From assembly GCA_964603785.1 (NCBI GenBank), contig CAZRWD010000007.1, positions 55,137 to 119,136 on the forward strand: 64,000 nt of DNA, given 5' to 3'. A model generated the notes under the pieces. That model was given only the letters and a program-made list of their open reading frames with translations, ran no database searches and had not been told where the DNA came from. Source of the stretch: CAZRWD01 sp964603785 (GTDB lineage: Bacteria; Fermentibacterota; Fermentibacteria; Fermentibacterales; Fermentibacteraceae). Positions 33,485-41,814 of the stretch are shown here, piece after piece. Both the position numbers and the translations under genes were made by a program. Within the stretch, counting starts at the first letter, position 1. Every line of letters begins with the position of its first letter.

Positions 33485-35589
33485 ATGAGCCTCGAGCTTG
33501 CCAGGGGTGCAATGCCACTGCTGCTTTCAGCCGTCCTCGCCGCGGCACCGGACGCCCTCTCCCAGCCGCCGATCGTGTTCGACCTCCGGGATGTAGGCGG
33601 TGTCGACTACGTCACATCGGTCAAGTCCCAGCAGGGCGGCACCTGCTGGACACATGGAGCCATGGCCTCGCTCGAGGGCAATCTCCTGATGACCGGGAAC
33701 TGGGCTGCGGCAGGCGAGACAGGCGAGCCCGACCTGGCCGAGTACCACCTCGACTGGTGGAACGGCTTCAACAGCTTCAACAACGACGACCTGACCCCTC
33801 CCTACGGCGGGCTGACCGTTCACGAGGGCGGCGACTACCTCGTCGCCTCCGCGTACTTCACGCGGGGGGAGGGAGCGGTCCGGGACGTCGACGGGCAGTC
33901 GTATTCGACTCCTCCCGCGAGATACCTGTCGACATATCACAGGTACTCGCCCGGGGTGATCGAGTGGTTCACGGCCGGGCAGGACCTGTCGAACATCGAC
34001 ACCATCAAGTACGCCATAATGGAGCACGGGGTGATGGGCACCTGCATGTGCTACTCCGGTTCCTACATCCAGAACTACATCCACTACCAGCCCCCGGCCA
34101 GCCCCGACCTGCCCAACCACGCAATCGCGATAGTCGGCTGGAACGATACCCTGTCGACACAGGCTCCGCTTCCCGGGGCATGGCTTTGCAAGAACAGCTG
34201 GGGGTCCGGGTGGGGCTTCTCCGGCTTCTTCTGGATCTCCTACTACGACAAGTACTGCTGCCAGGAACCCTGGATGGGAGCCGTTTCACACCAGGAAGTC
34301 GACCTCATGGAGTACGACCTCTGCTATCACCATGACTATCACGGCTGGAGGGACACGAAGACCGACTGCCAGGAGGCGTTCAACGCCTTCGTGTCGGAGT
34401 CGGACTTCATACTGAGGGCTGTGAGCTTCTTCACGGCCGACGAGGATGTCGACTATACGGTGACGGTCTACGACGACTTCCTGTCGGGCCAGCTCCAGAA
34501 CAGCCTCTGGACCTCGAGCGGGAATGCCGACCACCGCGGCTTCAGGACCGTGGAGCTCCCGTCCCCCGTCCAGTTCCCCGCGGGAGACGACTTCTACGTC
34601 TACCTGGACCTGTCGTCCGGAGGGCACGCATACGACAGGACGTCGGATGTCCCGGTGCTCCTGGGTGCGAGCTACAGGGTCATCGTCGCCTCGACTGCGT
34701 CACCGGGAGAGAGCTGGTACAGGCAGGGGGCCTCGTGGCTGGACTTCCACGACTGGTCCGGCAACCCCTATCCCGGGACGGGGAACTTCTGCATCAAGGC
34801 GCTGGGTGACAACGAGGGGCTGACCGTCACCCCCGGAGCCGGCATGCAGGCCTCCGGCCCCCAGGGCGGCCCGTTCATCCCGTCCTCGGCGTCATGGCAG
34901 CTCTCCAACAAGGGCGCCGTCCCGATCGGCTACGAGGTAACGATGGACCCGGTCGTCGGCTGGCTCGACCTGACCGGTCCCGTCACCGGATCCCTGGCGC
35001 CCTACGGAGCACCGGTCACGGTGGGTGCGGCCGTCGACCCATCGGCAGCCTCCCTGCCGGAGGGCGTCTACACGACCACGCTGGAGTTCACGAACCTCAC
35101 CAACCACAAGGGGGACACGACCCGCGAGGCCGTCCTGGTGATAGGCTCGCCGACCCAGCAGTATTCCTGGCCGCTGGATTCCGATCCCGGCTGGACCTGC
35201 GAGGGCCAGTGGGCCTTCGGCTCTCCTTCCGGCGGCGGAGGGGCGCACGGCTGCCCGGATCCGACATCGGGGTACACCGGTCAGAACGTCTACGGCTACA
35301 ACCTCGCGGGGGACTACCCCGACAACATGCCGGAGATGCACCTGACCTCGTCCGCCATCAACTGCTGCGGCCTGTACGACGTGCAGCTGAGGTTCCGCAG
35401 GTGGCTCGGGGTCGAACAGCCCTCCTACGACCATGCCTATGTCAGGGTCAGCACCGACGGCCAGAACTGGTCGACCGCCTGGGCCAACCCGACGGAGGTC
35501 GCGGACGGGCAGTGGATCGAGCAGACGATCGACATCTCCGGAGTCGCAGACAACCAGTACACGGTCTACCTGCGCTGGACGATGGGCAC
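33485..35589 (+). CDS. Secreted papain-like (C1A) cysteine protease, cut by assembly gap
   Basis: At least 701 residues; the 3' end lies in or beyond the gap. Signal peptide at 1-26. The C1A domain has Cys54 in QQGGTCWTHGA, His212 in PNHAIAIVGW and Asn237 in KNSWGSGW, all catalytic. Instead of the usual CGSCW the loop reads GGTCW. A lectin-like domain follows from ~275 (YDLCYHHDYHGW), then a beta-sandwich repeat domain near 450-560 and a jelly-roll-like domain from ~565 (DPGWTCEGQWAFG). A C-terminal sorting domain is expected in the missing part. An extracellular protein-degrading enzyme. Confidence 0.87.
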
Positions 35590-35689
35590 NNNNNNNNNNN
35601 NNNNNNNNNNNNNNNNNNNNNNNNNNNNNNNNNNNNNNNNNNNNNNNNNNNNNNNNNNNNNNNNNNNNNNNNNNNNNNNNNNNNNNNNN
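35590..35689. other. Assembly gap (100 N)
   Basis: A run of exactly 100 N, the conventional placeholder for a gap of unknown size. The protease gene runs into it, and readings through the N run should not be trusted. Confidence 0.99.
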
Positions 35690-35730
35690 GTTCCGTCAGG
35701 GTCGGCGGGATCCCCCCCGGGCACGGATCA

Positions 35731-35753
35731 CCTGTCCCGCCCGGCGGGACGGG
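35731..35753. terminator. GC hairpin after the gap
   Basis: CCTGTCCCG and CGGGACGGG pair over nine positions (one G-T) around CCCGG. It is probably the terminator of the protease gene whose end is lost in the gap. No T-run follows. Confidence 0.4.
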
Positions 35754-35857
35754 TGCTCCAAGACCGCAGGCGGACTGGCGACGGGTCCTGTGATACACGA
35801 TCATACAGGTAGGTTTGGCCGGGCGTGGGAGAAGGCCGGAGGATTGGGGGTAGAGTT

Positions 35858-36277
35858 GTGACCAGGAAGGAGATCCTCGAGTTCGTCGGACGGAACACCA
35901 CCTCGTTCATGGCTACGGTCGAGAACGGCGAACCCCGTGTGAGGGCCATGGAGACTCCGGTCATCGACGAGAACGGTCTGACGTTCTGCACGGGCACCAT
36001 CAAGCGCGTCTGCAAGCAGCTCTCCGCCGACCCCGCGATCGAGCTCTGCTACTTCAGCCCGGAGAGCGGCACGCAGATCAGGCTGCGCGGACGGGTCGAG
36101 TTCCTCGACGATCTCGATCTCAAGAAGAGGATAGTCGAGGAGCGGTTCACATTCCTCAAGCCCGTGGTCGAGAGCTACGGATGGGGAGCCCTCTCCGTAT
36201 TCCGGCTCTCCGGAGGCAAGGCCTTCGTCTGGACGGCCTCGAACCCCGCCGGGGCATCGGAGGCCTTCGACTTCTGA
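35858..36277 (+). CDS. Pyridoxamine 5'-phosphate oxidase-like FMN-binding protein
   Basis: 139 residues. SFMATVENGEPRVRAMETPV, LTFCTGTIKRVCKQL and GTQIRLRGRVEFL give the split-barrel flavin-binding pattern of the PNPOx-like superfamily; it is too short and lacks the C-terminal substrate motif of true PdxH. Such proteins are F420/FMN/heme-binding reductases, often in stress responses. GTG at 35858 with GGGGG upstream. It lies before the PerR-like regulator and peroxiredoxin, so an oxidative-stress role is plausible. Confidence 0.83.
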   Translation: MTRKEILEFVGRNTTSFMATVENGEPRVRAMETPVIDENGLTFCTGTIKRVCKQLSADPAIELCYFSPESGTQIRLRGRVEFLDDLDLKKRIVEERFTFLKPVVESYGWGALSVFRLSGGKAFVWTASNPAGASEAFDF

Positions 36278-36324
36278 AGGCCGCGGGAGCTCCCGGGATC
36301 CGCCGGCCCCGGACAGGCTGACCG

Positions 36325-36346
36325 GCCGGGCGTCCTCACGCCCGGC
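36325..36346 (+). terminator. Hairpin after the FMN-binding protein gene
   Basis: GCCGGGCGT-CCTC-ACGCCCGGC, a perfect 9-bp stem followed by TCCCCC. It lies 48 bases after the stop codon. Confidence 0.5.
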
Positions 36347-36387
36347 TCCCCCGTCGCCGCATCTGCGGAGATCCGCACCCCCAGCGG

Positions 36388-36428
36388 TTGACCCGCGGGG
36401 TAAAACAGACATATTACTAACTAGTAAT
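36388..36428 (+). promoter_or_regulatory. Promoter and palindromic operator of the Fur/PerR-like gene
   Basis: TTGACC (36388-36393) and TATTAC (36412-36417) form a promoter with an 18-base spacer. Over the -10 lies ATTACTA-AC-TAGTAAT (36413-36428), a perfect 7-2-7 inverted repeat in an AT-rich island within GC-rich DNA. The length and position suit a Fur-family operator, so the regulator probably represses itself. Confidence 0.6.
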
Positions 36429-36446
36429 CAATCCTAACATTCGGGG

Positions 36447-36905
36447 ATGCACTTGGACGAGGATCTGGAGAGGCTCAGGGAGGCGCTGGAATCGAGGGGT
36501 GTGAAACTCACCCAGCAGAGGATAGAGATCTTCCGCGAAGTCTGCAGATCCGAAGCACATCCGACCGTCTCGGAGGTTCACGAGGCCGTGCGCGGGAGGC
36601 TGCCGAGCATATCGCTCGACACCGTGTACAGGACGCTCTGGCTTTTCTCCGAGATCGGCATCGTGAACCCGGTGAGCACGCGGGGCGGCAGGGTGATGTT
36701 CGATTCGAACCTCCATCAGCACCACCATTTCGTATGCGCGCGCTGCGGCGAGACCATCGACTTCCAATGCACAGACCTCGACAGGATAAGCGTGCCCGAC
36801 GAGGCGAGGAGCCTCGGCTGGGTATGGGGGGCGCACATGGAGGTCCGTGGCCTGTGCAACGGCTGCAGGGAAGCCATGGGTCCCCGGAGGGACGAGGTCG
36901 AGTGA
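36447..36905 (+). CDS. Fur family metalloregulator, PerR-like
   Basis: 152 residues. The winged-helix DNA-binding domain shows LTQQRIEIFREV and HPTVSEVHEAV, then ISLDTVYRTLWLFSEIGIV. The metal-binding half has HQHHHFVCARCGETIDF and CNGC, the two CxxC pairs of the structural zinc site. The HxHHH stretch supplies the regulatory site. The peroxiredoxin gene downstream and the general pattern favour a peroxide sensor (PerR) over an iron sensor. Transcription probably starts at the 36388 promoter, with self-repression through the 36413 palindrome. Confidence 0.88.
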   Translation: MHLDEDLERLREALESRGVKLTQQRIEIFREVCRSEAHPTVSEVHEAVRGRLPSISLDTVYRTLWLFSEIGIVNPVSTRGGRVMFDSNLHQHHHFVCARCGETIDFQCTDLDRISVPDEARSLGWVWGAHMEVRGLCNGCREAMGPRRDEVE

Positions 36906-37066
36906 CGAGAGGAAGCAGCATAGGAGGAGGCCGGCGCACTGCTATCCACAGAGGATCCCCGGGAGGGATGTCCATGCGGAGGGCGCAGAGAAGGGCTCGG
37001 CCGTGATCCGTCCGAAGATCAGAGACTGTCAGGCACGACCCGGGATGGGAGAGGGTCGCCGAAACC

Positions 37067-37083
37067 GCGGGCATCAGGCCCGC
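37067..37083 (+). promoter_or_regulatory. Hairpin in the peroxiredoxin leader
   Basis: GCGGGC-ATCAG-GCCCGC, a 6-bp GC stem just before the GGGAGAG ribosome-binding site of the peroxiredoxin gene. It may protect the mRNA 5' end or modulate translation. Confidence 0.3.
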
Positions 37084-37099
37084 ACGAAGGGAGAGACCC

Positions 37100-37810
37100 A
37101 TGTGTGACGAGCACGACATGGACATGTGCGACTGCGACGACGACGAGCCCGGCATCCCCCTCATAGGGGACCCCGCGCCCGCCTTCAGGGCCGTGACCAC
37201 GGAGGGCCCGATCAACTTCCCGGAGGACTACAAGGGCAAGTGGGTCATCCTTTTCAGCCATCCGGCCGACTTCACCCCTGTCTGCACGACCGAGTTCATG
37301 ACCTTCGCGAGGATGCAGGACGAGTTCAAGGCGCTGAACTGCGAGCTGATAGGCCTGTCGATCGACAGCCACTACAGCCACATCGCCTGGCTCAGGACCA
37401 TCCGCGAGAAGATCGAGTGGAACGGCATGAAGGGGATGGAGGTCAAGTTCCCCGTGATAGCCGACCTCTCGATGGATGTCGCCATGAAGTACGGCATGGT
37501 CCAGCTAGGTGCCAGCGACACCCAGGCCGTCCGCGCGGTCTTCTTCATCGACCCCGAGTCGAAGGTCCGGGCCCTCATCTACTACCCCCTGTCCAACGGG
37601 CGCAACTTCGACGAGCTGAAGAGGCTGCTCCAGGCCATGCAGACATCGGACAAGTACAAGGTGGCCACCCCTGCAGACTGGCGTCCGGGCGACAGGGTGA
37701 TCATCCCGCCTCCGCCGACCACCGCGGTTGCCGACGAGAGGGTCAGGAACGCGGGGACCGACTACGAGTGCCTCGACTGGTTCCTCTGCCTCAGGAAGCT
37801 GCCGGAGTAG
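37100..37810 (+). CDS. Peroxiredoxin (Prx6-type) with acidic Cys-rich N-terminus
   Basis: 236 residues. It reduces peroxides with a thiol. The peroxidatic Cys62 lies in HPADFTPVCTTE. IDSHYSHIAW, VKFPVIADLS, RAVFFIDPESKVRALIYYP and the C-terminal arm (ATPADWRPGD) match the Prx6 subgroup. A second Cys pair near the end (YECLDWFLCLRK) may resolve the sulfenic acid. The first 17 residues, MCDEHDMDMCDCDDDEP, are an unusual Cys/Asp extension that could bind metal. The gene lies 194 bases after the PerR-like gene and is probably in its regulon. Confidence 0.92.
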   Translation: MCDEHDMDMCDCDDDEPGIPLIGDPAPAFRAVTTEGPINFPEDYKGKWVILFSHPADFTPVCTTEFMTFARMQDEFKALNCELIGLSIDSHYSHIAWLRTIREKIEWNGMKGMEVKFPVIADLSMDVAMKYGMVQLGASDTQAVRAVFFIDPESKVRALIYYPLSNGRNFDELKRLLQAMQTSDKYKVATPADWRPGDRVIIPPPPTTAVADERVRNAGTDYECLDWFLCLRKLPE

Positions 37811-37827
37811 ACCCGGTTGACCGGGAG

Positions 37828-37860
37828 ACCGGGGGGCGGCTGGCGAAGCCGTCCCCCGGT
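37828..37860 (+). terminator. Hairpin terminator after the peroxiredoxin gene
   Basis: ACCGGGGG.CGGCT and AGCCG.CCCCCGGT form a ~13-bp stem with one internal mismatch around TGGCGA, 18 bases after the stop. TTCG follows. Confidence 0.6.
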
Positions 37861-37907
37861 TCGCATATCCCCTCGTCGGTGGTTTCGGGCAGGGGGAGGG
37901 AGGCGCG

Positions 37908-38867
37908 GTGAAGATCGATCAGGACACGAGGCAGAGGATGACGACGCAGGCTTCCGATTTCGGCGGAGCCCTGACGGGGCTGCTCCCCTCCGCGGCGCCG
38001 CCGGGCTCCTGCACGCTCTTCGAGATCAGGAAGGGCCTCCTCGGATCCGAGGGCGAGCTCCTCTGTCCGGACAGGTACATCCGGTTCAGGAGCGACCGGG
38101 GGCTCTCCAGGCTGAAGCAGTCGAGCGAGCAGCCATACGGCGAGCTGACCGGCCTCTCCATGGACGGCGGCTCCTGCTGGACCAGGTGGCGGTTCGAAGG
38201 CCCCGTCTCGGGATTCGAGATCGAGCTCGAGCACTACAGGGGCCGCAACGGACTCGGCCCGGGACAGATCATATGGTATGACATCGACGAGTTCCCCGTG
38301 AGGGCGGGGATCTTCTTCGACGCGGCATCGGCGGTTCTGTCCCGCTCGCCGCAGTGCACGCTCTACGACAACCCCGCCGCCGCCTCCAGGACCCTCGACG
38401 AGGCGCTCCGGGCCTTCGAGGACGGTCCGCTCCACACGGATTCCCTGTCCCAGCCGGATCCGTATCACGTCTGGACCGGGATGCGCCAGGCCTTCTCGGC
38501 GGTCCTGGCGGGCACGATGCTCTCGGGGGACCGGGACGAAGCAGGCTGGAAGGAAGTATTCGACAGGCTCGACGACTGCTACGCCGGGGTCCTCTCCCGC
38601 TTCCTCCCCGAGATGGACGCCGGTTCGCGGGCCATCCCGGGGGAATCGGCGATACACCGCCTGAGCGACCAGTTCGAGCGGCTGTCATCGCTCTGGTACA
38701 CCAGGCAGATAGCCAGGATCTGCTTCGCCGGGAGGCGGGGGCTCGAGGCGAGGGAGTGGTCGCTCTCGATCCTCACCCCGCGGGCCCTCCAGGCCGGCGG
38801 GCGGATATCGATAAGGCTGAGGGAGCGGTCGATGTACGAGGAGGAGATTGCCCGCCTGAGGAGCTGA
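37908..38867 (+). CDS. Hypothetical protein of 319 residues
   Basis: Starts with GTG after GGGAGGGAGG. No signal peptide or membrane segment. The N-terminal ~140 residues are mixed alpha/beta with several Trp/Tyr (SCWTRWRFEGPVSGFEIELE, GQIIWYDIDEFPV). The C-terminal half is helical (RLSDQFERLSSLWYTRQIAR, SMYEEEIARLRS). No catalytic motif recognised and no family assigned. It stands alone between the peroxiredoxin terminator and tRNA-Sec. Confidence 0.68.
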   Translation: MKIDQDTRQRMTTQASDFGGALTGLLPSAAPPGSCTLFEIRKGLLGSEGELLCPDRYIRFRSDRGLSRLKQSSEQPYGELTGLSMDGGSCWTRWRFEGPVSGFEIELEHYRGRNGLGPGQIIWYDIDEFPVRAGIFFDAASAVLSRSPQCTLYDNPAAASRTLDEALRAFEDGPLHTDSLSQPDPYHVWTGMRQAFSAVLAGTMLSGDRDEAGWKEVFDRLDDCYAGVLSRFLPEMDAGSRAIPGESAIHRLSDQFERLSSLWYTRQIARICFAGRRGLEAREWSLSILTPRALQAGGRISIRLRERSMYEEEIARLRS

Positions 38868-38965
38868 CCTCCTGCGTCGGCCTGTCCGGGCCTGCCGAGG
38901 GTGATCCCCCGCCCGGGGGACCGGATCGGTGTGTGGCCTCCACAGCCGGCGATCCGTAGAAGGCT

Positions 38966-39062
38966 TGGCGGGAACGTGTGGGAATCGAACCCACCCAGGG
39001 TGGTTTGAGCACCCGGCGCCGGATTTGAAGTCCGGGAGGGACACCAGCCCCCTTCCGCTCCC
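38966..39062 (-). tRNA. selC: tRNA-Sec (anticodon TCA)
   Basis: Read on the minus strand: acceptor GGGAGCGG pairs with ACGTTCCC, then G and an encoded CCA. The anticodon arm is CCGGA-CTTCAAA-TCCGG with TCA as anticodon, the arm sequence typical of bacterial SelC. The long variable arm is GGGTG-CTCAAAC-CACCC, and the T-arm GTGGG-TTCGATT-CCCAC. The 97 nt length, 8-base acceptor and long D stem fit tRNA-Sec and no other tRNA. It implies that UGA is decoded as selenocysteine in this organism. SelA, SelB and SelD are not in the window. Confidence 0.93.
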
Positions 39063-39188
39063 GCGCGTCCCGAAAGATGCCCCTCCGGCCGGCCGTGTCA
39101 AGATGTGCCCCTGCCCCCCCGGACGGCCAGGCTGCATATTGGACGCTGAGTAGCGTGAGAGCCTTTCCCTTCCCGGAGGGAGGATGGG

Positions 39189-41810
39189 ATGACCGATTCC
39201 GCGCAGCCCCTGGTCGAGAACCTGGTCAAGGCCGTCATCACACAGAAGGATCCCCAGTCCGCCCTCAACGCCATAACCTCACGCCTGTCGCAGTACGAGC
39301 CGGCCCAGGTCGCGGAGATCCTGGCGGGGCTTGACGCCGACTGCACCACTTCGGCCGAGAGCTGTTCGATCTTCATATACCTGATGGATATAGAGGGCCT
39401 CGAGCAGAGGCTGTCGAGCACGCGGCTCGACGCCAGGGCGCTGAGGCAGGCCGTAGTCAGGGGAGATCCACCGCTCGCCGAGGCCTGGGCCAGGTTCGAG
39501 TCGCTCCCACCCCAGGGCAAGCCCTTCGCACTGGGCAAGATCTCCCTGCTGCTGGAGGTGGACTACCTGCTGAACCGCGAACTGAAGGACGCCTCCCTCA
39601 ACCCCGAGGCGATCCCGGGCTCCACCGCCGCGCTCAGGGTCCTGGCCGGGATAAGGCCCTCGGGCAACGAGCTCACGGTGGAGTCGGCAGCCTACTCCGA
39701 GACGAGCCAGAGACTGCTCTCGGAGGTCCTCGAGGAGCTCGACTTCATCCAGCGCGAGAGGGGCATCTGGGCCTATCACATCGACGAGAACTCGGCCGCC
39801 AGGATGGCTTCCGCCAGGAACCTCCTGAGCTACCGCAGCGCCTCGGCCGCCCTCTCTCCCCTCATGCTGGCGCGCTCGGCGGAGAACATGGTGAAGCGTC
39901 TCGGCTTCATCATCAGGTCCACGGGCATGTATCCCGCCGGCCATCCCGCCATCGCACCCTCCGTCGAGGGGTTCATCGAGGTCCTCAACAGCTTCTTCGC
40001 CTCGGGTCCCATGGTCACCCTGAGCGCCATCGGCGGCGAGCTGATGGTGAACGACATGCAGGTCCGCAAGAAGGGCGGTGCCGTCTCGACGTTCCTCAGG
40101 GACATGGCCGAGAGGGGGGTCAGCAGCATCACCTTCCAGAGCGGGATAGACGCGGAGAGCGTGCTGAGGTTCGCGGGCGTCTTCAACAAGCCGCCCGTGT
40201 ACATCAAGGAGCACGGCGGGCTGGCCGCCCTGCTCGAGAGGCGCGAGGTCGACAGCATCACCGTCGACCAGTTCAGGTACGCCCTCGTCTCCAAGGACGG
40301 CACCGTGGTCGGAGGGGCGACGGTCGCCCCGGAGGACACCACCCTCGAGAACATCATCTTCGCCGAGCTCGTGGACAGGCTCGAGAGGGGCGACACCATC
40401 AGGGACCTCCCCAACGAGGAGCTGGGCATGGCCCTGAAGAAGGTCCTGCAGGAATCCCTCGGAGGCGCCGAGAAGCAGAAGAACCTGCTCGCGGGCTTCG
40501 TGGCCGCCCTCGATCCGGGGATACTGGAGAAGGGCATCCTAGCGAGGAGGGACATCCAGAAGGAGATCGCCTGGAGCGCCCTGCGCAAGATCATACGCAT
40601 GAGGCTGGGAGAGCTGGACAGCCCCGACGAGGACGTGCGCCTCGAGGCCGTGGACAGGCTGCTCGACCTGACGCTCACGGGCGTCGAGAGGAACAAGGAC
40701 AACACCGTGGTGCAGATAGTGGAGTCGGTGGCCCAGCGGCTGACCCTGGAGTCGTCCCCCGACACCCTCTACACAAGCATCGTCCTCCTCGGAGTGACTT
40801 GCGAGGCCCTGATCTCCCGTGGTCGTCTGTCGACAGCCGAGATAGTCGCGGAGGCGCTCGAGCGGTCACGATCGATGGACCTCTCCTCGGCCGAGCTGGT
40901 CTCGGCCAGGAGGAGGGCCATGTCCGAGGCCCTGCGCAGGATAGACACGCCGGACGTCGGCGACAAGCTGGTGGATGCTCTCCTTTCGTACAACGAGGTG
41001 GTCGCACGGCAGGGCGAGGTGCTGGCGGGCAAGCTGGTCCTGAGGAACATGACCACCCGTCTCATGGACGTGTTCAACGAGCCTGACCGCCACCAGAGGG
41101 CCCGTGCATACAGGGTGCTCAGGCGGGTCGGATCGAGGGTCCTGCCGGTCCTGCTCGCAAGGCTGAGACGGCTCAGCCTGCCCTACGAGACGCCGAGGGA
41201 TCCCGATACGCAGAGGCTGACCGACGAGGACTGGTTCGTCGCCAGGAACGTCATCCAGATACTCGGCGAGCTGAAGGCCCCGGAGGGGGTCGACACCCTC
41301 ACCCAGCTGACCGCCGATCAGGACGAGAGGATACGCGAAGTCGCGATACTCGCCCTGTTCTCGGTCGATCCGACCAGCGCACTGCCGAGGACCGTGGATC
41401 TGGCCAGGGATCCCGTGCCGTCCGTTGCGGAGGTGTCGATCGACATCCTGGGCGGGATCGCCGCCGAGAAGCCGGAACTGGCCGAGGAGCTGGTGTCGGT
41501 CTTCCGCTCGAGGCCCAGTCTGAGGAGCGTCGCCCTGGGCGCAATGCGGCGCGCTCCCGCGGCCCCGGCGATCCGCATGCTGCTGAGGCAGGGTTTCGCC
41601 GGCAGCTCCGACATGCCGTTCGGCGATCCGAAGCTGGCCATGCTCGCGATAGAGGTGCTGCGGGAGGCAGGCGGAGCCGGTGAGGCCGGCATACTCAGGG
41701 AGTTCCTGGCGTCGAAGCCGGGCAAGGGCCTGCTCGGCAAGCGGGCAGGCTGGAAGGCCGTCCTGCGGGCCGCGGAGGACGCCCTGGCGGAGATGGCCCC
41801 GGAGTACTAG
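39189..41810 (+). CDS. Large HEAT-repeat protein
   Basis: 873 residues, no signal peptide. Mostly helical. The C-terminal 250 residues show HEAT-type units, for example RNVIQILGELKAPEGVDTL, DERIREVAILALFSVDPTSA and SVAEVSIDILGGIAAEKPEL. The middle holds a MVKRLGFIIRSTGMYPAGHP stretch with a beta-rich insert (MVTLSAIGGELMVNDMQV) as seen in large HEAT proteins associated with GAF/HD-type signalling proteins. Probably a cytosolic scaffold. GGAGGGAGG precedes the ATG. It is convergent with the glucan phosphorylase gene, four bases apart. Confidence 0.8.
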   Translation: MTDSAQPLVENLVKAVITQKDPQSALNAITSRLSQYEPAQVAEILAGLDADCTTSAESCSIFIYLMDIEGLEQRLSSTRLDARALRQAVVRGDPPLAEAWARFESLPPQGKPFALGKISLLLEVDYLLNRELKDASLNPEAIPGSTAALRVLAGIRPSGNELTVESAAYSETSQRLLSEVLEELDFIQRERGIWAYHIDENSAARMASARNLLSYRSASAALSPLMLARSAENMVKRLGFIIRSTGMYPAGHPAIAPSVEGFIEVLNSFFASGPMVTLSAIGGELMVNDMQVRKKGGAVSTFLRDMAERGVSSITFQSGIDAESVLRFAGVFNKPPVYIKEHGGLAALLERREVDSITVDQFRYALVSKDGTVVGGATVAPEDTTLENIIFAELVDRLERGDTIRDLPNEELGMALKKVLQESLGGAEKQKNLLAGFVAALDPGILEKGILARRDIQKEIAWSALRKIIRMRLGELDSPDEDVRLEAVDRLLDLTLTGVERNKDNTVVQIVESVAQRLTLESSPDTLYTSIVLLGVTCEALISRGRLSTAEIVAEALERSRSMDLSSAELVSARRRAMSEALRRIDTPDVGDKLVDALLSYNEVVARQGEVLAGKLVLRNMTTRLMDVFNEPDRHQRARAYRVLRRVGSRVLPVLLARLRRLSLPYETPRDPDTQRLTDEDWFVARNVIQILGELKAPEGVDTLTQLTADQDERIREVAILALFSVDPTSALPRTVDLARDPVPSVAEVSIDILGGIAAEKPELAEELVSVFRSRPSLRSVALGAMRRAPAAPAIRMLLRQGFAGSSDMPFGDPKLAMLAIEVLREAGGAGEAGILREFLASKPGKGLLGKRAGWKAVLRAAEDALAEMAPEY

Positions 41811-41814
41811 CCCG

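Noticed and set aside
35690..35812. Continuation of the papain-like protease after the gap
   Set aside because: Frames after the N run give only short Pro/Gly-rich readings without a sorting domain, and the gap length is unknown, so no frame can be joined.
36951..36960. TATCCACAG resembling a DnaA box
   Set aside because: A single copy, with no cluster of boxes, AT-rich unwinding region or origin genes nearby.
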